Source of the DNA: Oceanicaulis sp.
GTDB lineage: Bacteria; Pseudomonadota; Alphaproteobacteria; Caulobacterales; Maricaulaceae
Length of the DNA stretch: 64,000 nt
Assembly (NCBI GenBank): GCA_040112665.1
Contig: CP157796.1
Location: 374,813 to 438,812 of the forward strand
Direction of reading: 5' to 3'
Shown here piece by piece: positions 1 to 8,231 of the stretch (its first letter is position 1; every line of letters begins with the position of its first letter). Made by a program: the position numbers and the translations under genes. Under the pieces are notes generated by a model that made no database searches, was not told where the DNA came from, and saw nothing but the letters and a program-made list of their open reading frames with translations.

Positions 1-35
1 ACGCTAGGGTGGCGCGTCGGCCCGCCGGCGAAGTA

Positions 36-941
36 TCACTCGTTTTCCGGGCGAACACCGCTCGAAGACGCTGGCGGCGCCCCCGACAGGATCTCCGCCA
101 CCAGCGGGTTGGGAAAGCGGCGTTCCAGCGTGATGGCGTAGAAGGTTTCCGCGATGCCGGGCAGGTCGGCCGCTTCGACGAGCCGGCCGCTGGCGAGCTC
201 GTCGCGCACGACGATGGGCGGGGCGACGGCGAGGCCCGCATCGTTGCGGGCGAACAGGCGCAGCATCGCCATGTCGTCGACCTCGGCGGCGATCTCTGGG
301 CTCAGCCCCAGCCGCATGGCCAGCGCGTCGAAGCCCGAGCGCACGCCGCTGCGGCGCGAGGGCAGGATCAGCGGGTGGCTTTTCAGAAGCGTGGCCATGT
401 CGCGCACCTCCCCGATCCGGGCCGGAGCGCCGATCAGGCTGACCTTCTGTTCGGCCAGGGTGTGCACCGTCCAGCCGCTGTCGGCCTCGCGCAACGGCGC
501 CTGGTTGGTCAGCACCATGTCGAGATTGTGCGCGGCCAGCTCGGCCATCAGCTCGGACAGCGAGCCTGAACGCAGATGCACCTCCACCGCGCCCGAAGCC
601 AGCAGCGGGGCCAGAAGATCGGTCTGGAAGTTGCGCGACAGGGTGGCCAGCGCGCCGACGTTCAGCGTGCGCCGGGCCGCGCCCGCCCCGCCCTTCATCA
701 CGCTTTCAAGCTCCTCGCCGGCGGTGAAGATCGCGTCGGCGTAGTCGAGCGCCACCCGCCCCGCCTCGGTCAGGGTCAGGGTGCGCCCGGTGCGCTCGAA
801 CAGGGCGTGGCCGAGCTGGTCCTCGAGCTGGCGGATCTGGGTGGAGAGCGCGGACTGGCTGAGATTGAGCCGCTCGGCGGCGCGGGTGAGCCGGCCCTCA
901 TGGGCGACGGCGCGGAAATATCGCAGATGCTTGTAGTTCAC
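36..941 (-). CDS. LysR-family transcriptional regulator (NhaR-like N-terminus)
   Basis: A 301-residue DNA-binding regulator. The N-terminus (VNYKHLRYFRAVAHEG, then AAERLNLSQSALSTQIRQLE) is a LysR winged helix-turn-helix over about residues 1-60. An effector-binding domain follows from about residue 90. The opening resembles the NhaR branch of the family. I place the start at a GTG at 941, because AAGGG lies 9 nt upstream and the HTH begins there; a TTG at 989 would add 16 poorly conserved residues. The gene is divergent from the sbtA-like gene at 1057, the usual arrangement for a LysR regulator and its target, so bicarbonate or sodium uptake is a reasonable inferred target. The family call is firm; the ligand is unknown. 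Confidence 0.9.
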   Translation of the reverse strand: MNYKHLRYFRAVAHEGRLTRAAERLNLSQSALSTQIRQLEDQLGHALFERTGRTLTLTEAGRVALDYADAIFTAGEELESVMKGGAGAARRTLNVGALATLSRNFQTDLLAPLLASGAVEVHLRSGSLSELMAELAAHNLDMVLTNQAPLREADSGWTVHTLAEQKVSLIGAPARIGEVRDMATLLKSHPLILPSRRSGVRSGFDALAMRLGLSPEIAAEVDDMAMLRLFARNDAGLAVAPPIVVRDELASGRLVEAADLPGIAETFYAITLERRFPNPLVAEILSGAPPASSSGVRPENE

Positions 942-992
942 GCGCAGCGGCCCTTGGTTCCAGAAAACAGAACGATCATATCCAAACAATGT

Positions 993-1009
993 AATTTATC
1001 TATCAAATT
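993..1009. promoter_or_regulatory. Candidate LysR-type operator in the divergent LysR/sbtA promoter
   Basis: AATTTATCTATCAAATT is an inverted repeat (AATTT-N7-AAATT) containing a T-N11-A core (995-1007), the general form of LysR-type binding sites. It sits in an AT-rich patch of the 115-bp intergenic region between the two divergent starts (941 and 1057). The assignment is by pattern and position only. Confidence 0.45.
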
Positions 1010-1056
1010 CGATGCGTAGGGTCCGGCCGTCGAATTTCATAAGGGCCAGGACCGTC

Positions 1057-2061
1057 ATGGACGTTCTTCTCGATTTTCTCTCCACCTTCGCCTCGCAGCT
1101 GCAGAAACCCACCCTCGCCTTCCTGATCGGCGGCGTTCTGATCGCGGCGCTGGGCAGCAATCTGACCATTCCTGATCCGATCTACCGCTTCATCGTCTTC
1201 ATGCTGCTGATCACGATCGGCCTGCGCGCCGGCATGGAGCTTCGCGAAGCGGACCTTCTCTCCATGCTTCTTCCGGCCCTGTTCGCGCTCGCGCTGGGCG
1301 TGGGGATCGTGGTGATCGGCGCGCTCGTGCTCAACCGGCTGCCCCGGCTCAAGGCGGACGACAACTACGCCACGGCGGGCCTGTTCGGGGCGGTCTCGGC
1401 CTCCACGCTGGCCGCCGCGATGGTGGTGCTCGACGAGGAGAACATTCCTTTCGAGGCTTGGGCGCCGGCGCTCTATCCCTTCATGGACATCGCCGCGCTC
1501 CTGGCTGCGATCGTCCTGGCCCAGGTCGCCCGGCAGAAGCGCAACCGCGACGGGGAGAAAGCCGACATCAAGGCGATCGTGGTCGACTCGCTGCGCGGTT
1601 CGGCGATCTCGGCGCTGCTGCTGGGGATGGGGCTCGGCCTAGTCACGCGGCCCGACAGCGTGGTCGAAAGCTTCTACGACCCGCTCTTCCGCGGCCTTCT
1701 CTCAATCCTGATGCTGATCCTCGGCATGGAGGCCTGGGCGCGCATGTCAGAGCTCGCCAAGGTCGCCCACTGGTACGCGATCTACGGCGTGGCCGCCCCG
1801 CTCTTGAACGGCCTCGCCGCCTTCGGGCTGGGTTATGTCGCCCACGTTCTCACCGGCTTCTCGCCGGGCGGGGTGGTGCTTCTGGCGGTGATGGCGGGCT
1901 CGAGCTCGGACATCTCCGGCCCGCCCACCTTGCGCGCGGGCATCCCCGGGGCCAATCCTTCCACCTATATCGGCTCGTCCACCGCAGTGGGCACGCCGGT
2001 GGCGATCGCGATCGGCATCCCGCTCTACGTCGCCCTCGCCCAGCTCGTCTTCGACCTCTAG
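1057..2061 (+). CDS. sbtA: Sodium-dependent bicarbonate transporter, SbtA family (DUF897)
   Basis: A 334-residue inner-membrane permease with about ten hydrophobic segments. The sequence (TLAFLIGGVLIAALGSNL near the start, GLFGAVSASTLAAAMVVL near residue 105, SSSDISGPPTLRAGIPGANP near residue 285) is that of SbtA, the Na+/HCO3- symporter known from cyanobacteria. The ATG at 1057 is preferred over upstream in-frame codons because AAGGGCCAGG precedes it. A PII-like gene follows after 12 bp, matching the SbtA-SbtB pairing of the family. In a heterotroph the role may be bicarbonate supply for carboxylases or pH/Na+ balance; that is inference. The symbol reflects family membership, not tested activity. 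Confidence 0.85.
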   Translation: MDVLLDFLSTFASQLQKPTLAFLIGGVLIAALGSNLTIPDPIYRFIVFMLLITIGLRAGMELREADLLSMLLPALFALALGVGIVVIGALVLNRLPRLKADDNYATAGLFGAVSASTLAAAMVVLDEENIPFEAWAPALYPFMDIAALLAAIVLAQVARQKRNRDGEKADIKAIVVDSLRGSAISALLLGMGLGLVTRPDSVVESFYDPLFRGLLSILMLILGMEAWARMSELAKVAHWYAIYGVAAPLLNGLAAFGLGYVAHVLTGFSPGGVVLLAVMAGSSSDISGPPTLRAGIPGANPSTYIGSSTAVGTPVAIAIGIPLYVALAQLVFDL

Positions 2062-2073
2062 GAGGCGTCAGTC

Positions 2074-2394
2074 ATGACCCTGTTTCACAAGGCCACCAAG
2101 ATCATCCTCGTCGTCGAGCGCCTGCTGCGCGACAAGATCATCGCCATCGTCGAGAAGGAGGGCGCGAAGGGCTACACCGTCACCGAAGGCACCGGAAAGG
2201 GCCAGCACGGCCTTCACGGCACCGACCGGCCCTCGATCGCGCAAGGCTTCAACATCGTGCGCATCGAGGTGATCGTCGCCGACCGCGAGGCGGCCGAACG
2301 CATCGCCGAGACGGTGGCCAGCCGGTACTTCAAGGAGTATTCCGGGATCGTCTACATGGACGAAGTCCAGGTGCTGCGTCCCGAGAAGTTCTAG
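2074..2394 (+). CDS. sbtB: PII-like signalling protein, SbtB-type
   Basis: A 106-residue cytosolic regulator with a PII-like ferredoxin fold: KIILVVERLLRDKIIAIVEK at the start, GAKGYTVTEGTGKG as the start of the T-loop region, and VRIEVIVADREAAERIAE in the second half. SbtB proteins bind adenine nucleotides and control SbtA. Its place 12 bp behind sbtA, with GGAGG-type spacing after the sbtA stop, indicates co-transcription. It ends in LRPEKF and has no C-terminal Cys pair of the kind present in some cyanobacterial SbtB proteins. The alternative is a generic PII-like protein of another subgroup; the neighbour makes SbtB the better call. Confidence 0.85.
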   Translation: MTLFHKATKIILVVERLLRDKIIAIVEKEGAKGYTVTEGTGKGQHGLHGTDRPSIAQGFNIVRIEVIVADREAAERIAETVASRYFKEYSGIVYMDEVQVLRPEKF

Positions 2395-2410
2395 CCCAAG
2401 GAGACCGCCC

Positions 2411-3406
2411 ATGCGCCTCAGCCTCGTCCTCGCCGCCCTGGCCGCGATCGGGGCTGCGGCCTGCGGGCCCTCCACTCCTGAGACCGCCGCGGTCACCGCA
2501 CAGCCGGTTCCGCTCTTTCCCGACGATCCGGGACGGGTGCGCCTGGGCGCCCTGGCCTACGCCGGCGGGGTCGCGCTGAGCGCCGAAGCGGAGGCGTTCG
2601 GCGGCATCTCCGCGATGGAGATCGACCCGGAGACGAAACGGCTTCTGGCCGTGACCGACCAGGGGGTTTTCATGACCGCCCGGATCACGTTCGAGGACGG
2701 CGCGCCGTCGGGGCTGAGCGACATCGTCTTCGCGCCCATGCTCGACCCCGAGCGCCGGGCGCTGGAAGACCGGCAGGCCGACGCCGAAGGGCTCGCCCCG
2801 CTGGGCGAAGGCCGCTACGTGGTCAGCTTCGAACGCGAACACCGGCTCGCCGTCTACGATCTGGGGCCTGACTGGAGCGCGGTTCAGACCGCCCAGCCCT
2901 CCACCTTCCCCGCCCCGCCCGGCGCGGACCGGCTGCGCGACAACGCCGGCATGGAGGCGCTGGCGGCCACGGGCGGCGCGCTCTATGCGGGCATTGAAGA
3001 TCCGATCATGGACGGCACGCCGCACACGATCTGGCGCTATGATCTTGAAAACGCGGCCGCTCCGCCCCGCGCGCTCAGCCTCGCCGCCGCGCCGGGCTTC
3101 GGCCTTACGGCGATGACCACGGACGGCGAAGGCGGGCTGTTCCTCGTCGAACGCTACTGGTCGCGGGAGATCGGCAACCGCATCCGGATCGGCCGGCTCA
3201 CCGCGATGGACCTCGCCGAGGCCGGCCCCGCCCCGCTGCAGCCGGAGATCCTGGCCGAACTCGGCCCGGACATGACGGTGGACAATTTCGAAGCGATCGC
3301 GCTGGCCGAGATCGACGGGGAGGCCCGCCTGTTCATCCTCAGCGACGACAATTTCAACCCCGACCAGCGCACGCTGCTCTTGAGCTTCACTCTGGCCGGG
3401 GAGTGA
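2411..3406 (+). CDS. Esterase-like activity of phytase family lipoprotein
   Basis: A 331-residue predicted lipoprotein. The N-terminus MRLSLVLAALAAIGAAAC is a signal peptide ending in a lipobox-like AAAC. The rest has the pattern of the phytase-like beta-propeller family (PF13449): GGISAMEIDPETKRLLAVTD, then DAEGLAPLGEGRYVVSFERE, then NFEAIALAEIDGEARLFILSDDN. The family name derives from a few characterised esterases/phytases; the substrate here is unknown. It follows sbtB by 16 bp with AAGGAGA before the ATG, so it may share that transcript, although no functional link is evident. Confidence 0.75.
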   Translation: MRLSLVLAALAAIGAAACGPSTPETAAVTAQPVPLFPDDPGRVRLGALAYAGGVALSAEAEAFGGISAMEIDPETKRLLAVTDQGVFMTARITFEDGAPSGLSDIVFAPMLDPERRALEDRQADAEGLAPLGEGRYVVSFEREHRLAVYDLGPDWSAVQTAQPSTFPAPPGADRLRDNAGMEALAATGGALYAGIEDPIMDGTPHTIWRYDLENAAAPPRALSLAAAPGFGLTAMTTDGEGGLFLVERYWSREIGNRIRIGRLTAMDLAEAGPAPLQPEILAELGPDMTVDNFEAIALAEIDGEARLFILSDDNFNPDQRTLLLSFTLAGE

Positions 3407-3763
3407 TCACGCGTCCTGGAAATCCCGGGCGGCCTGTTCGGAGCTGGGCTCCTCGCCGCGCTCGATCGCCTCGTTCTCCTGCTGAACGATCCTGAGGATC
3501 CGGGCGATGAATTCCTGGTTCCAGGCGCCGCGCTCGGCGGCCTGATCGCGGTCGGGCTCGAAGGCTTCGATGTCCGCCCGGCTGATCGCACCCTTCGCGT
3601 CCAGAAGCCGCTCGACGGTGTCCAGGCGCTGGCGCACGACGGAGACTTCCTGGGCGAGCGCCATGACGATGTTCAGCACCCGCTCGGCGTCGCGGTCTTC
3701 CATGAACCAGGGGCGCTTGCCGCGGGCCTTCTCGCCGGCCTGAGAGAGCGGATCGAACGCCAT
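3407..3763 (-). CDS. Small conserved protein of unknown function, coupled to a methyltransferase
   Basis: A 118-residue acidic, mostly alpha-helical protein that I do not recognise as a characterised family. It has no signal peptide or membrane segment. A heptad-like stretch (ERVLNIVMALAQEVSVVRQRL, about residues 28-48) suggests a coiled coil. The ATG at 3763 overlaps the stop of the upstream methyltransferase as TGATG, so it is translationally coupled to it and may be an accessory subunit. It converges on the phytase-like gene, whose stop abuts this one. Confidence 0.7.
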   Translation of the reverse strand: MAFDPLSQAGEKARGKRPWFMEDRDAERVLNIVMALAQEVSVVRQRLDTVERLLDAKGAISRADIEAFEPDRDQAAERGAWNQEFIARILRIVQQENEAIERGEEPSSEQAARDFQDA

Positions 3764-5004
3764 CACGCGGCCTCCTCTTGCTTTTTCGCGCCGATGACGT
3801 GCCAGGCGGCCTTGCGCCCGTAATCCTCGACCTTGTCCTCGCCGGCGCTGGGGAAGAGCTTGGTGTCGACCACGGCGGCCACCCCGCCATGAATGACGCC
3901 GTCTTTCTTGAAGCCCGCCTTGATCATCAGATCGTCGAGATCGATCTCGTGCATCGTCGTCCAGAACGGCTCGTTGTTGTAGAACGCGTCCCAGTCCCGG
4001 ATGCATTGCTCGTAAAGCGGCATCTCGTCGGAATATTGCGGCTGTTCGACATGCAGCACGATCCCGCCGGGCTTCAGCACGCGGCGGGTCTCGGCGAAGA
4101 TCCGCTCCATCGCCTTCTTGCTGGTCTCGTGCAGGAACATGGTGGTCTGCACCCAGTCGAAGCTTTCGTCGGCGAACCGGGACAGGTCCTCGGCGTCGGC
4201 CTGGATGAATTTTACGTTCTCAACGCCCATCGCCTTGGCGCGCGCTAGGCCGTAGCGCAGCATCGGCCCGCCCGCGTCCACGCCGATCACCTCGGCGTCG
4301 GGATAGGCCTGCGCGATCGGCAGCACGTTGTGCCCGAGCCCGCAGCCCAGATCGAGAATGCGCCTGGGCGCGAAATCGGGAAGGTTCGCCTTCACCCATT
4401 CGGCGACCGCCTGGCCGCCGCCGTCATTATACCGGCCCAGCGCCCCGCCGGTGGTGACGAACAGACCCGCGTCGTAGTTCGCAGGCCCGGTCACGTCGCC
4501 ATGGGCGAGCTCGGTATGATAGCTGCCGGGCATGCAGTGATGGTCCACAGCGGTCAGATAGCGCGGCACGTCAAAGCCGGGGGTGAGTTCGAGCCGCGGA
4601 TCGCCCTCGGTCAGCTCAAGCGCCTTTTTGTTGAGCGCTTCGGCCTGGCGCAGCGTCACCCAGCGTCCCGCCTGCTGGCGCTGCTCCATCGTGGCGCGGC
4701 GCAGGGCCGACCAGATCTGAAACGCCGGGTCGTCCAGAAGCGCCTTTCTCACCTCGTTGCGATGGCGGAACGGGCCGTTTTCTTTGGTGAAGGCCGGCTC
4801 CACGCGCTGTTCGAACGCGGTCTTCACGCCCGGCAGCACGCGGCTGGCGAGGTGCCGGTTCATATGGGCGAGGAAGTTGAAGCGCTCGGCTTCGTCATGG
4901 CTCGTATGCGGAAACATGCCGTGACGGCCGACCAGGCGGTAGTCCGGCGGGCCGTCATAGGCCGGCTTCGCCGTGTCGAGATCCTTGGCGCGATCGTCGG
5001 GCAT
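3763..5004 (-). CDS. SAM-dependent class I methyltransferase
   Basis: A 413-residue protein. The C-terminal half is a class I methyltransferase: motif I ILDLGCGLGHNVLPIA (about residue 205), an acidic loop VIGVDAGG, then FIQADAEDL and ETRRVLKPGGIVLHVEQP. The N-terminal ~190 residues are an uncharacterised extension. The ATG at 5004 has AGGAG 7 nt upstream; the open frame further upstream is antisense to the HapK and SDR genes and is not coding. It is transcribed divergently from hapK-SDR, with the shared 16-bp element in between. The acceptor is unknown; small-molecule methylation within the catabolic regulon is inference. Confidence 0.85.
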   Translation of the reverse strand: MPDDRAKDLDTAKPAYDGPPDYRLVGRHGMFPHTSHDEAERFNFLAHMNRHLASRVLPGVKTAFEQRVEPAFTKENGPFRHRNEVRKALLDDPAFQIWSALRRATMEQRQQAGRWVTLRQAEALNKKALELTEGDPRLELTPGFDVPRYLTAVDHHCMPGSYHTELAHGDVTGPANYDAGLFVTTGGALGRYNDGGGQAVAEWVKANLPDFAPRRILDLGCGLGHNVLPIAQAYPDAEVIGVDAGGPMLRYGLARAKAMGVENVKFIQADAEDLSRFADESFDWVQTTMFLHETSKKAMERIFAETRRVLKPGGIVLHVEQPQYSDEMPLYEQCIRDWDAFYNNEPFWTTMHEIDLDDLMIKAGFKKDGVIHGGVAAVVDTKLFPSAGEDKVEDYGRKAAWHVIGAKKQEEAA

Positions 5005-5083
5005 GGGCGTCTCCTGAAGGTGCGTCTCGCCGCTTGGTCTGGTTTTATTTCCCGGCGGAAGGCTTGGCAAAGCCCGCCGTTTG

Positions 5084-5099
5084 AAATGATATACCATTT
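5084..5099. promoter_or_regulatory. Shared 16-bp near-palindromic element, copy 1
   Basis: AAATGATATACCATTT, a near-perfect palindrome, lies midway between the divergent starts at 5004 and 5173. Closely similar 16-mers occur at 15820 and 34097, each also in a divergent intergenic region. The low-GC, two-fold symmetric form fits a repressor operator of the GntR or TetR type. Confidence 0.6.
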
Positions 5100-5172
5100 G
5101 AGAAGCGCGGCGGCCAACACGCAGGTCGCCCTGTGCGCCGCGATGTCGCGGCGGGGAAACGGGAGGAGCACC

Positions 5173-5487
5173 ATGAGCACGCGCATCGTCGCCCTGTTCA
5201 ATCTCAAACCGGGCGTCACCCCGGCCGACTATGAAAAGTGGGCGAAGTCCACCGACATCCCGACGGTGAACGGGCTCGGCTCTGTGGACCGGTTCGAGGT
5301 GTTCAAGTCCACCGGGCTTCTGGGCTCGGCGGACTCCCCGCCCTACGCCTATATCGAGATCATCGACGTCAACGACATGGACGCCTTCGGCGGCGATGTC
5401 GGGACCGACGCCATGCAGAAGGTCGCCGGGGAGTTTCAGGCCATGGCCGACGATCTGGTCTTCATCCTCACCGACAAGCTCGGCTAG
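5173..5487 (+). CDS. REDY-like protein, HapK family
   Basis: A 104-residue soluble protein with a dimeric alpha/beta-barrel-like pattern: RIVALFNLKPGVTPADYEKW at the start, GLGSVDRFEVFKSTGLLG in the middle, IEIIDVNDMDAFGGDV further on. It matches the HapK/REDY-like family, named from prodigiosin-type clusters but common as a single gene next to SDRs in alphaproteobacteria. GGGAGGAG stands 4 nt before the ATG. The SDR follows after 9 bp, forming an operon behind the 16-bp element. Its activity is unknown; the family name does not imply pigment synthesis here. Confidence 0.75.
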   Translation: MSTRIVALFNLKPGVTPADYEKWAKSTDIPTVNGLGSVDRFEVFKSTGLLGSADSPPYAYIEIIDVNDMDAFGGDVGTDAMQKVAGEFQAMADDLVFILTDKLG

Positions 5488-5496
5488 GGGGCGAGG

Positions 5497-6333
5497 ATGG
5501 CGCGTTTTTCCGGCAAGACGGCCGTGATCACCGGCTCGGGCCGCACCGGCGGGCTGGGCGAAGCGATCGCGAAAAAGCTCGCAAGCGAAGGCGCGGCGGT
5601 GGTCATCTCCGACATCGGCGCGCCGGCCGATCCGGCCACGCCGGCCGAGCATATCGGCGCCACCGAGGAGATGAACCAGATCGCCGAGGCGATCCGCAGC
5701 GCGGGCGGAACGGCCAGCACGAAAGCCTGCGACGTGCGCGATCTCGCCCAGATGCGCCAGCTCGCCGAGCACGCCGTGGCCGAGCACGGCTCGCTGGACA
5801 TCTGGGTGAACAACGCCGGCATCGGCTACATCATGAGGCCGCTTCTGGACGTCACGGAAGACGACTGGCGCGCGGTGATCGACGTCAATCTGACCGGCTG
5901 CTTCTTCGGGCTGAAGGCCGCCGCAGAGGTGATGATCAAGGCAGGCAAAGGCGGCCGGATCGTCAATATCGCAAGCCAGGCGGCGAAATCCGGCTTTCCG
6001 CACGCGCAGGCCTACACCAGCTCCAAGCATGGCCTTGTCGGCCTGGTACGGTCAGCCGCCCACGAGCTGGGCCCCCATCAGATCACCGTCAACAATGTCT
6101 GCCCCAACCACGTCACCACGGGGCTGGGCGCCTGGCAGAACGAGTACTTCGCCAAGGTCACCGGGGCAGCCAGCGTCGAGGACTATCTCAAGGCGATGGC
6201 CGGCCGCATCCCGCTGGGCCGTCCCGGCACGGCGGAAGACACCGCCAACGCGGTCGCCTTCCTGTGCTCGGAGGAGGCGAAATACATCACCGCGGAGAGC
6301 ATGAATGTCAGCGGCGGCGAGGAGCCGCATTGA
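5497..6333 (+). CDS. SDR-family NAD(P)-dependent oxidoreductase
   Basis: A 278-residue classical short-chain dehydrogenase. The dinucleotide motif TGSGRTGGLG is at residues 12-21, NNAG near 107, the catalytic Ser in NIASQAAKSG near 155, and YTSSK near 170. The C-terminal half carries NNVCPNHVTTGLG and SMNVSGGEEPH, typical of 3-oxoacyl/alcohol dehydrogenases. It is the second gene of the HapK operon. The next gene starts within its stop codon (TGATG). It probably oxidises a hydroxyl group of a catabolic intermediate; the substrate is not deducible. Confidence 0.9.
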   Translation: MARFSGKTAVITGSGRTGGLGEAIAKKLASEGAAVVISDIGAPADPATPAEHIGATEEMNQIAEAIRSAGGTASTKACDVRDLAQMRQLAEHAVAEHGSLDIWVNNAGIGYIMRPLLDVTEDDWRAVIDVNLTGCFFGLKAAAEVMIKAGKGGRIVNIASQAAKSGFPHAQAYTSSKHGLVGLVRSAAHELGPHQITVNNVCPNHVTTGLGAWQNEYFAKVTGAASVEDYLKAMAGRIPLGRPGTAEDTANAVAFLCSEEAKYITAESMNVSGGEEPH

Positions 6334-7166
6334 TGCCAATTACACTTGAGGACGCTCTTGAGTCCGAGAACACGTGGTCGGACGGTTACTACAACGCCGT
6401 CCGCTTCTTTTATTGGTGGCCCAAAGTATTAGCAAAGATCCCGATTAGCCAGTTAAAAAAACAACAGAGTAAGTTTGTCTACTCTTCTGATTTGGTCAAT
6501 TTTTTCCGAGAAAAGATCGATGATTCTCCCGGCTTGGAGCGAAGGACGTTCGCTAAGCTCGACAGGCAGGAAGAGCCGTTCAATCATCAATTAGAGCTGT
6601 TTTTGCGGCTGGCGCCGGCGCAGGCGATCAACGCCCTCTTGGCGCATTGCGGAGTCAATGAGTTCGATGAGCGCCCGTCCGTTCTCACTCGTTCGGTCGA
6701 GCAGGTTTGGCCAGGCACCCAGCCTGACATCCTTTTGCTCTCGAAATCGGCGGCAGTCGCGATCGAAGTGAAACCCCCGCACGGTCGCTCTTTCGAGGGC
6801 CAACTCGCAAAGTATGCCCTCTTGTTCGAAAACCTTCGGAAGGCCCGGCCGACCGTCGAACGGACGGACCTGATCTTTCTCGCCAACGGTGGCTTTGAAG
6901 ACAACCTGCCGAGAAAAACCCCAACGCTGGCTGCATTCCGGGATTCTGAAAAAGCGTGGGCCCGCACGAGGTCGCGTCACGCGTTCAAAGTGCTCGATGA
7001 CGACGAGCTGTTGATGATCTGTTATCGCATTGACGCGACGGAACCGCGCTTTCTGTCTTTCTCAGACTTCCTGCGCACGCAAGATCAGGCGTTGGGGCCG
7101 AGCGAGACAGAGCGGCTCCTTTTCGACGGCATCCGCAAAGAAATTGAACGCCGAGGATACGTTTGA
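6333..7166 (+). CDS. AT-rich PD-(D/E)XK nuclease-like protein of unknown function
   Basis: A 277-residue protein I cannot place in a named family. QPDILLLSKSAAVAIEVK (about residues 128-145) has the D-(10-12 residues)-E-x-K spacing of the PD-(D/E)XK nuclease fold, with hydrophobic strands on both sides. Upstream is an alpha-helical region; RRTFAKLDRQEEPFNHQLE may supply the fold's early acidic residue. Base composition is foreign: 6421-6540 is about 39% G+C by direct count (47 of 120), against GC-rich neighbours. It overlaps the SDR stop as TGATG and is followed at once by the deacetylase, so it appears inserted into an existing operon. A restriction or defence-type role is inference. Confidence 0.65.
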   Translation: MPITLEDALESENTWSDGYYNAVRFFYWWPKVLAKIPISQLKKQQSKFVYSSDLVNFFREKIDDSPGLERRTFAKLDRQEEPFNHQLELFLRLAPAQAINALLAHCGVNEFDERPSVLTRSVEQVWPGTQPDILLLSKSAAVAIEVKPPHGRSFEGQLAKYALLFENLRKARPTVERTDLIFLANGGFEDNLPRKTPTLAAFRDSEKAWARTRSRHAFKVLDDDELLMICYRIDATEPRFLSFSDFLRTQDQALGPSETERLLFDGIRKEIERRGYV

Positions 7167-7168
7167 AC

Positions 7169-8068
7169 ATGCCCGCAACCCCGCCCCAAGGCTTCACCTG
7201 GCCGAACGGCGCGAAGCTCGCGTTTTCTCTCGTCGTCAATGTCGAGGAAGGCGCGGAGAAGAACATCCTGGACGGCGACAAGGGCCCTGAACCTGTCGAC
7301 GAGCTGGGGGCGGTGCCCGCCAAGGCGCAGATCCGGGTGCACGGCAACGAGACCAATTATCAGTACGGGATCAATCGCGGCGCGCCGCGCGTGCTGAAGC
7401 TTCTGGACAAGCACCAGATGCCCGCGACCTGGACCGCCGCCTCTCTGGCGCTGGAGCGTGCGCCCTGGCTGGCCGAGGCGCTGATGAAGCGCGGCGACGA
7501 GCCCTGCTGTCACGGCTGGCGCTGGAAGTTCACCGCCTTCATGGACGAGGACCGCGAGCGCGAGTTCGTGCGGAAGGGCGCAGACAGCATCAAGGAGACC
7601 TGCGGCCGCCTGCCGGCGGGGTATCTGTCGCGCTATCTGCACTCGGACAATCTGCGGGGCATCCTCATCGAGGAGGGCTACCGCTACCACATGGACGACT
7701 ACTCGGACGATTTTCCGTACTGGGACGTGGTGCAGACGCCCCGCGGCGGGAAAAAGCCGATCATCGTCCTGCCCTATGCGATCGATTCCAACGACATGAA
7801 GTTCTGGCTCGCGCCGAGCTTCACTGCGAAAGACTGGGTCGCCTACGCCAAAGACACGTTCGACTGGCTTCTGGCCGAAGCGAACGAGGAGGGCGCGCGG
7901 ATGATGAGCCTGGGGCTGCACCTGAGGATCATCGGACGGCCCGGACGGATCGGCGCGCTCGACGAGTTTCTGGCCTATGTCCGCAGCCATGACGGCGTGT
8001 GGTGCGCCACCCGCGAACAGATCGCCGACGCCTTCGCCGCAGCGGTTCCGCCGCCGGAGGCCGAATAG
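7169..8068 (+). CDS. Polysaccharide deacetylase-family hydrolase (PuuE/allantoinase-like)
   Basis: A 299-residue cytosolic NodB-type carbohydrate esterase-fold protein. Visible features are AFSLVVNVEEGAEKNI near the start (the position of the first catalytic acidic residues), ATWTAASLALERAPWLAEAL, then EPCCHGWRW where the metal His is expected, and GLHLRIIGRPGRIGAL near the end. Homologues act on C-N bonds of allantoin-like or small amide substrates more often than on polysaccharides. The ATG at 7169 is chosen over a TTG at 7163. It directly follows the AT-rich gene and is probably the original third gene of the HapK-SDR operon. Confidence 0.8.
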   Translation: MPATPPQGFTWPNGAKLAFSLVVNVEEGAEKNILDGDKGPEPVDELGAVPAKAQIRVHGNETNYQYGINRGAPRVLKLLDKHQMPATWTAASLALERAPWLAEALMKRGDEPCCHGWRWKFTAFMDEDREREFVRKGADSIKETCGRLPAGYLSRYLHSDNLRGILIEEGYRYHMDDYSDDFPYWDVVQTPRGGKKPIIVLPYAIDSNDMKFWLAPSFTAKDWVAYAKDTFDWLLAEANEEGARMMSLGLHLRIIGRPGRIGALDEFLAYVRSHDGVWCATREQIADAFAAAVPPPEAE

Positions 8069-8092
8069 AACGAAGCGGCTGACGCCGCTCGA

Positions 8093-8220
8093 CCCCACCC
8101 CGGCCCTCCCCTGCAGGGGAGGGAGAGACGCTCAAGCGGCTCGTCTCTTCTTCGGGATGGACTTCCGACGCCGCGATCGAAACAGCCCTCCCTCCCCCTC
8201 GGGGGAGGGCCGGGGTGGGG
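8093..8220. repeat. GC-rich inverted repeat, copy A
   Basis: Two exact 19-bp inverted arms, CCCCACCCCGGCCCTCCCC (8093-8111) and GGGGAGGGCCGGGGTGGGG (8202-8220), enclose smaller C-run/G-run hairpins. The element fills the gap between the deacetylase and the CpeT-like gene. Related units occur at 8871-9017 and 44854-44998. It may act as a transcription barrier or be a mobile palindromic unit. Confidence 0.75.
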
Positions 8221-8231
8221 GGAGACCCGAC

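Noticed and set aside
5173..5487. Prodigiosin-type pigment biosynthesis from the HapK similarity
   Set aside because: No other pigment biosynthesis gene is present; the neighbours are catabolic.
5005..6030. Upstream extension of the methyltransferase frame
   Set aside because: It runs antisense through the HapK and SDR genes; the ATG at 5004 has a good ribosome-binding site.
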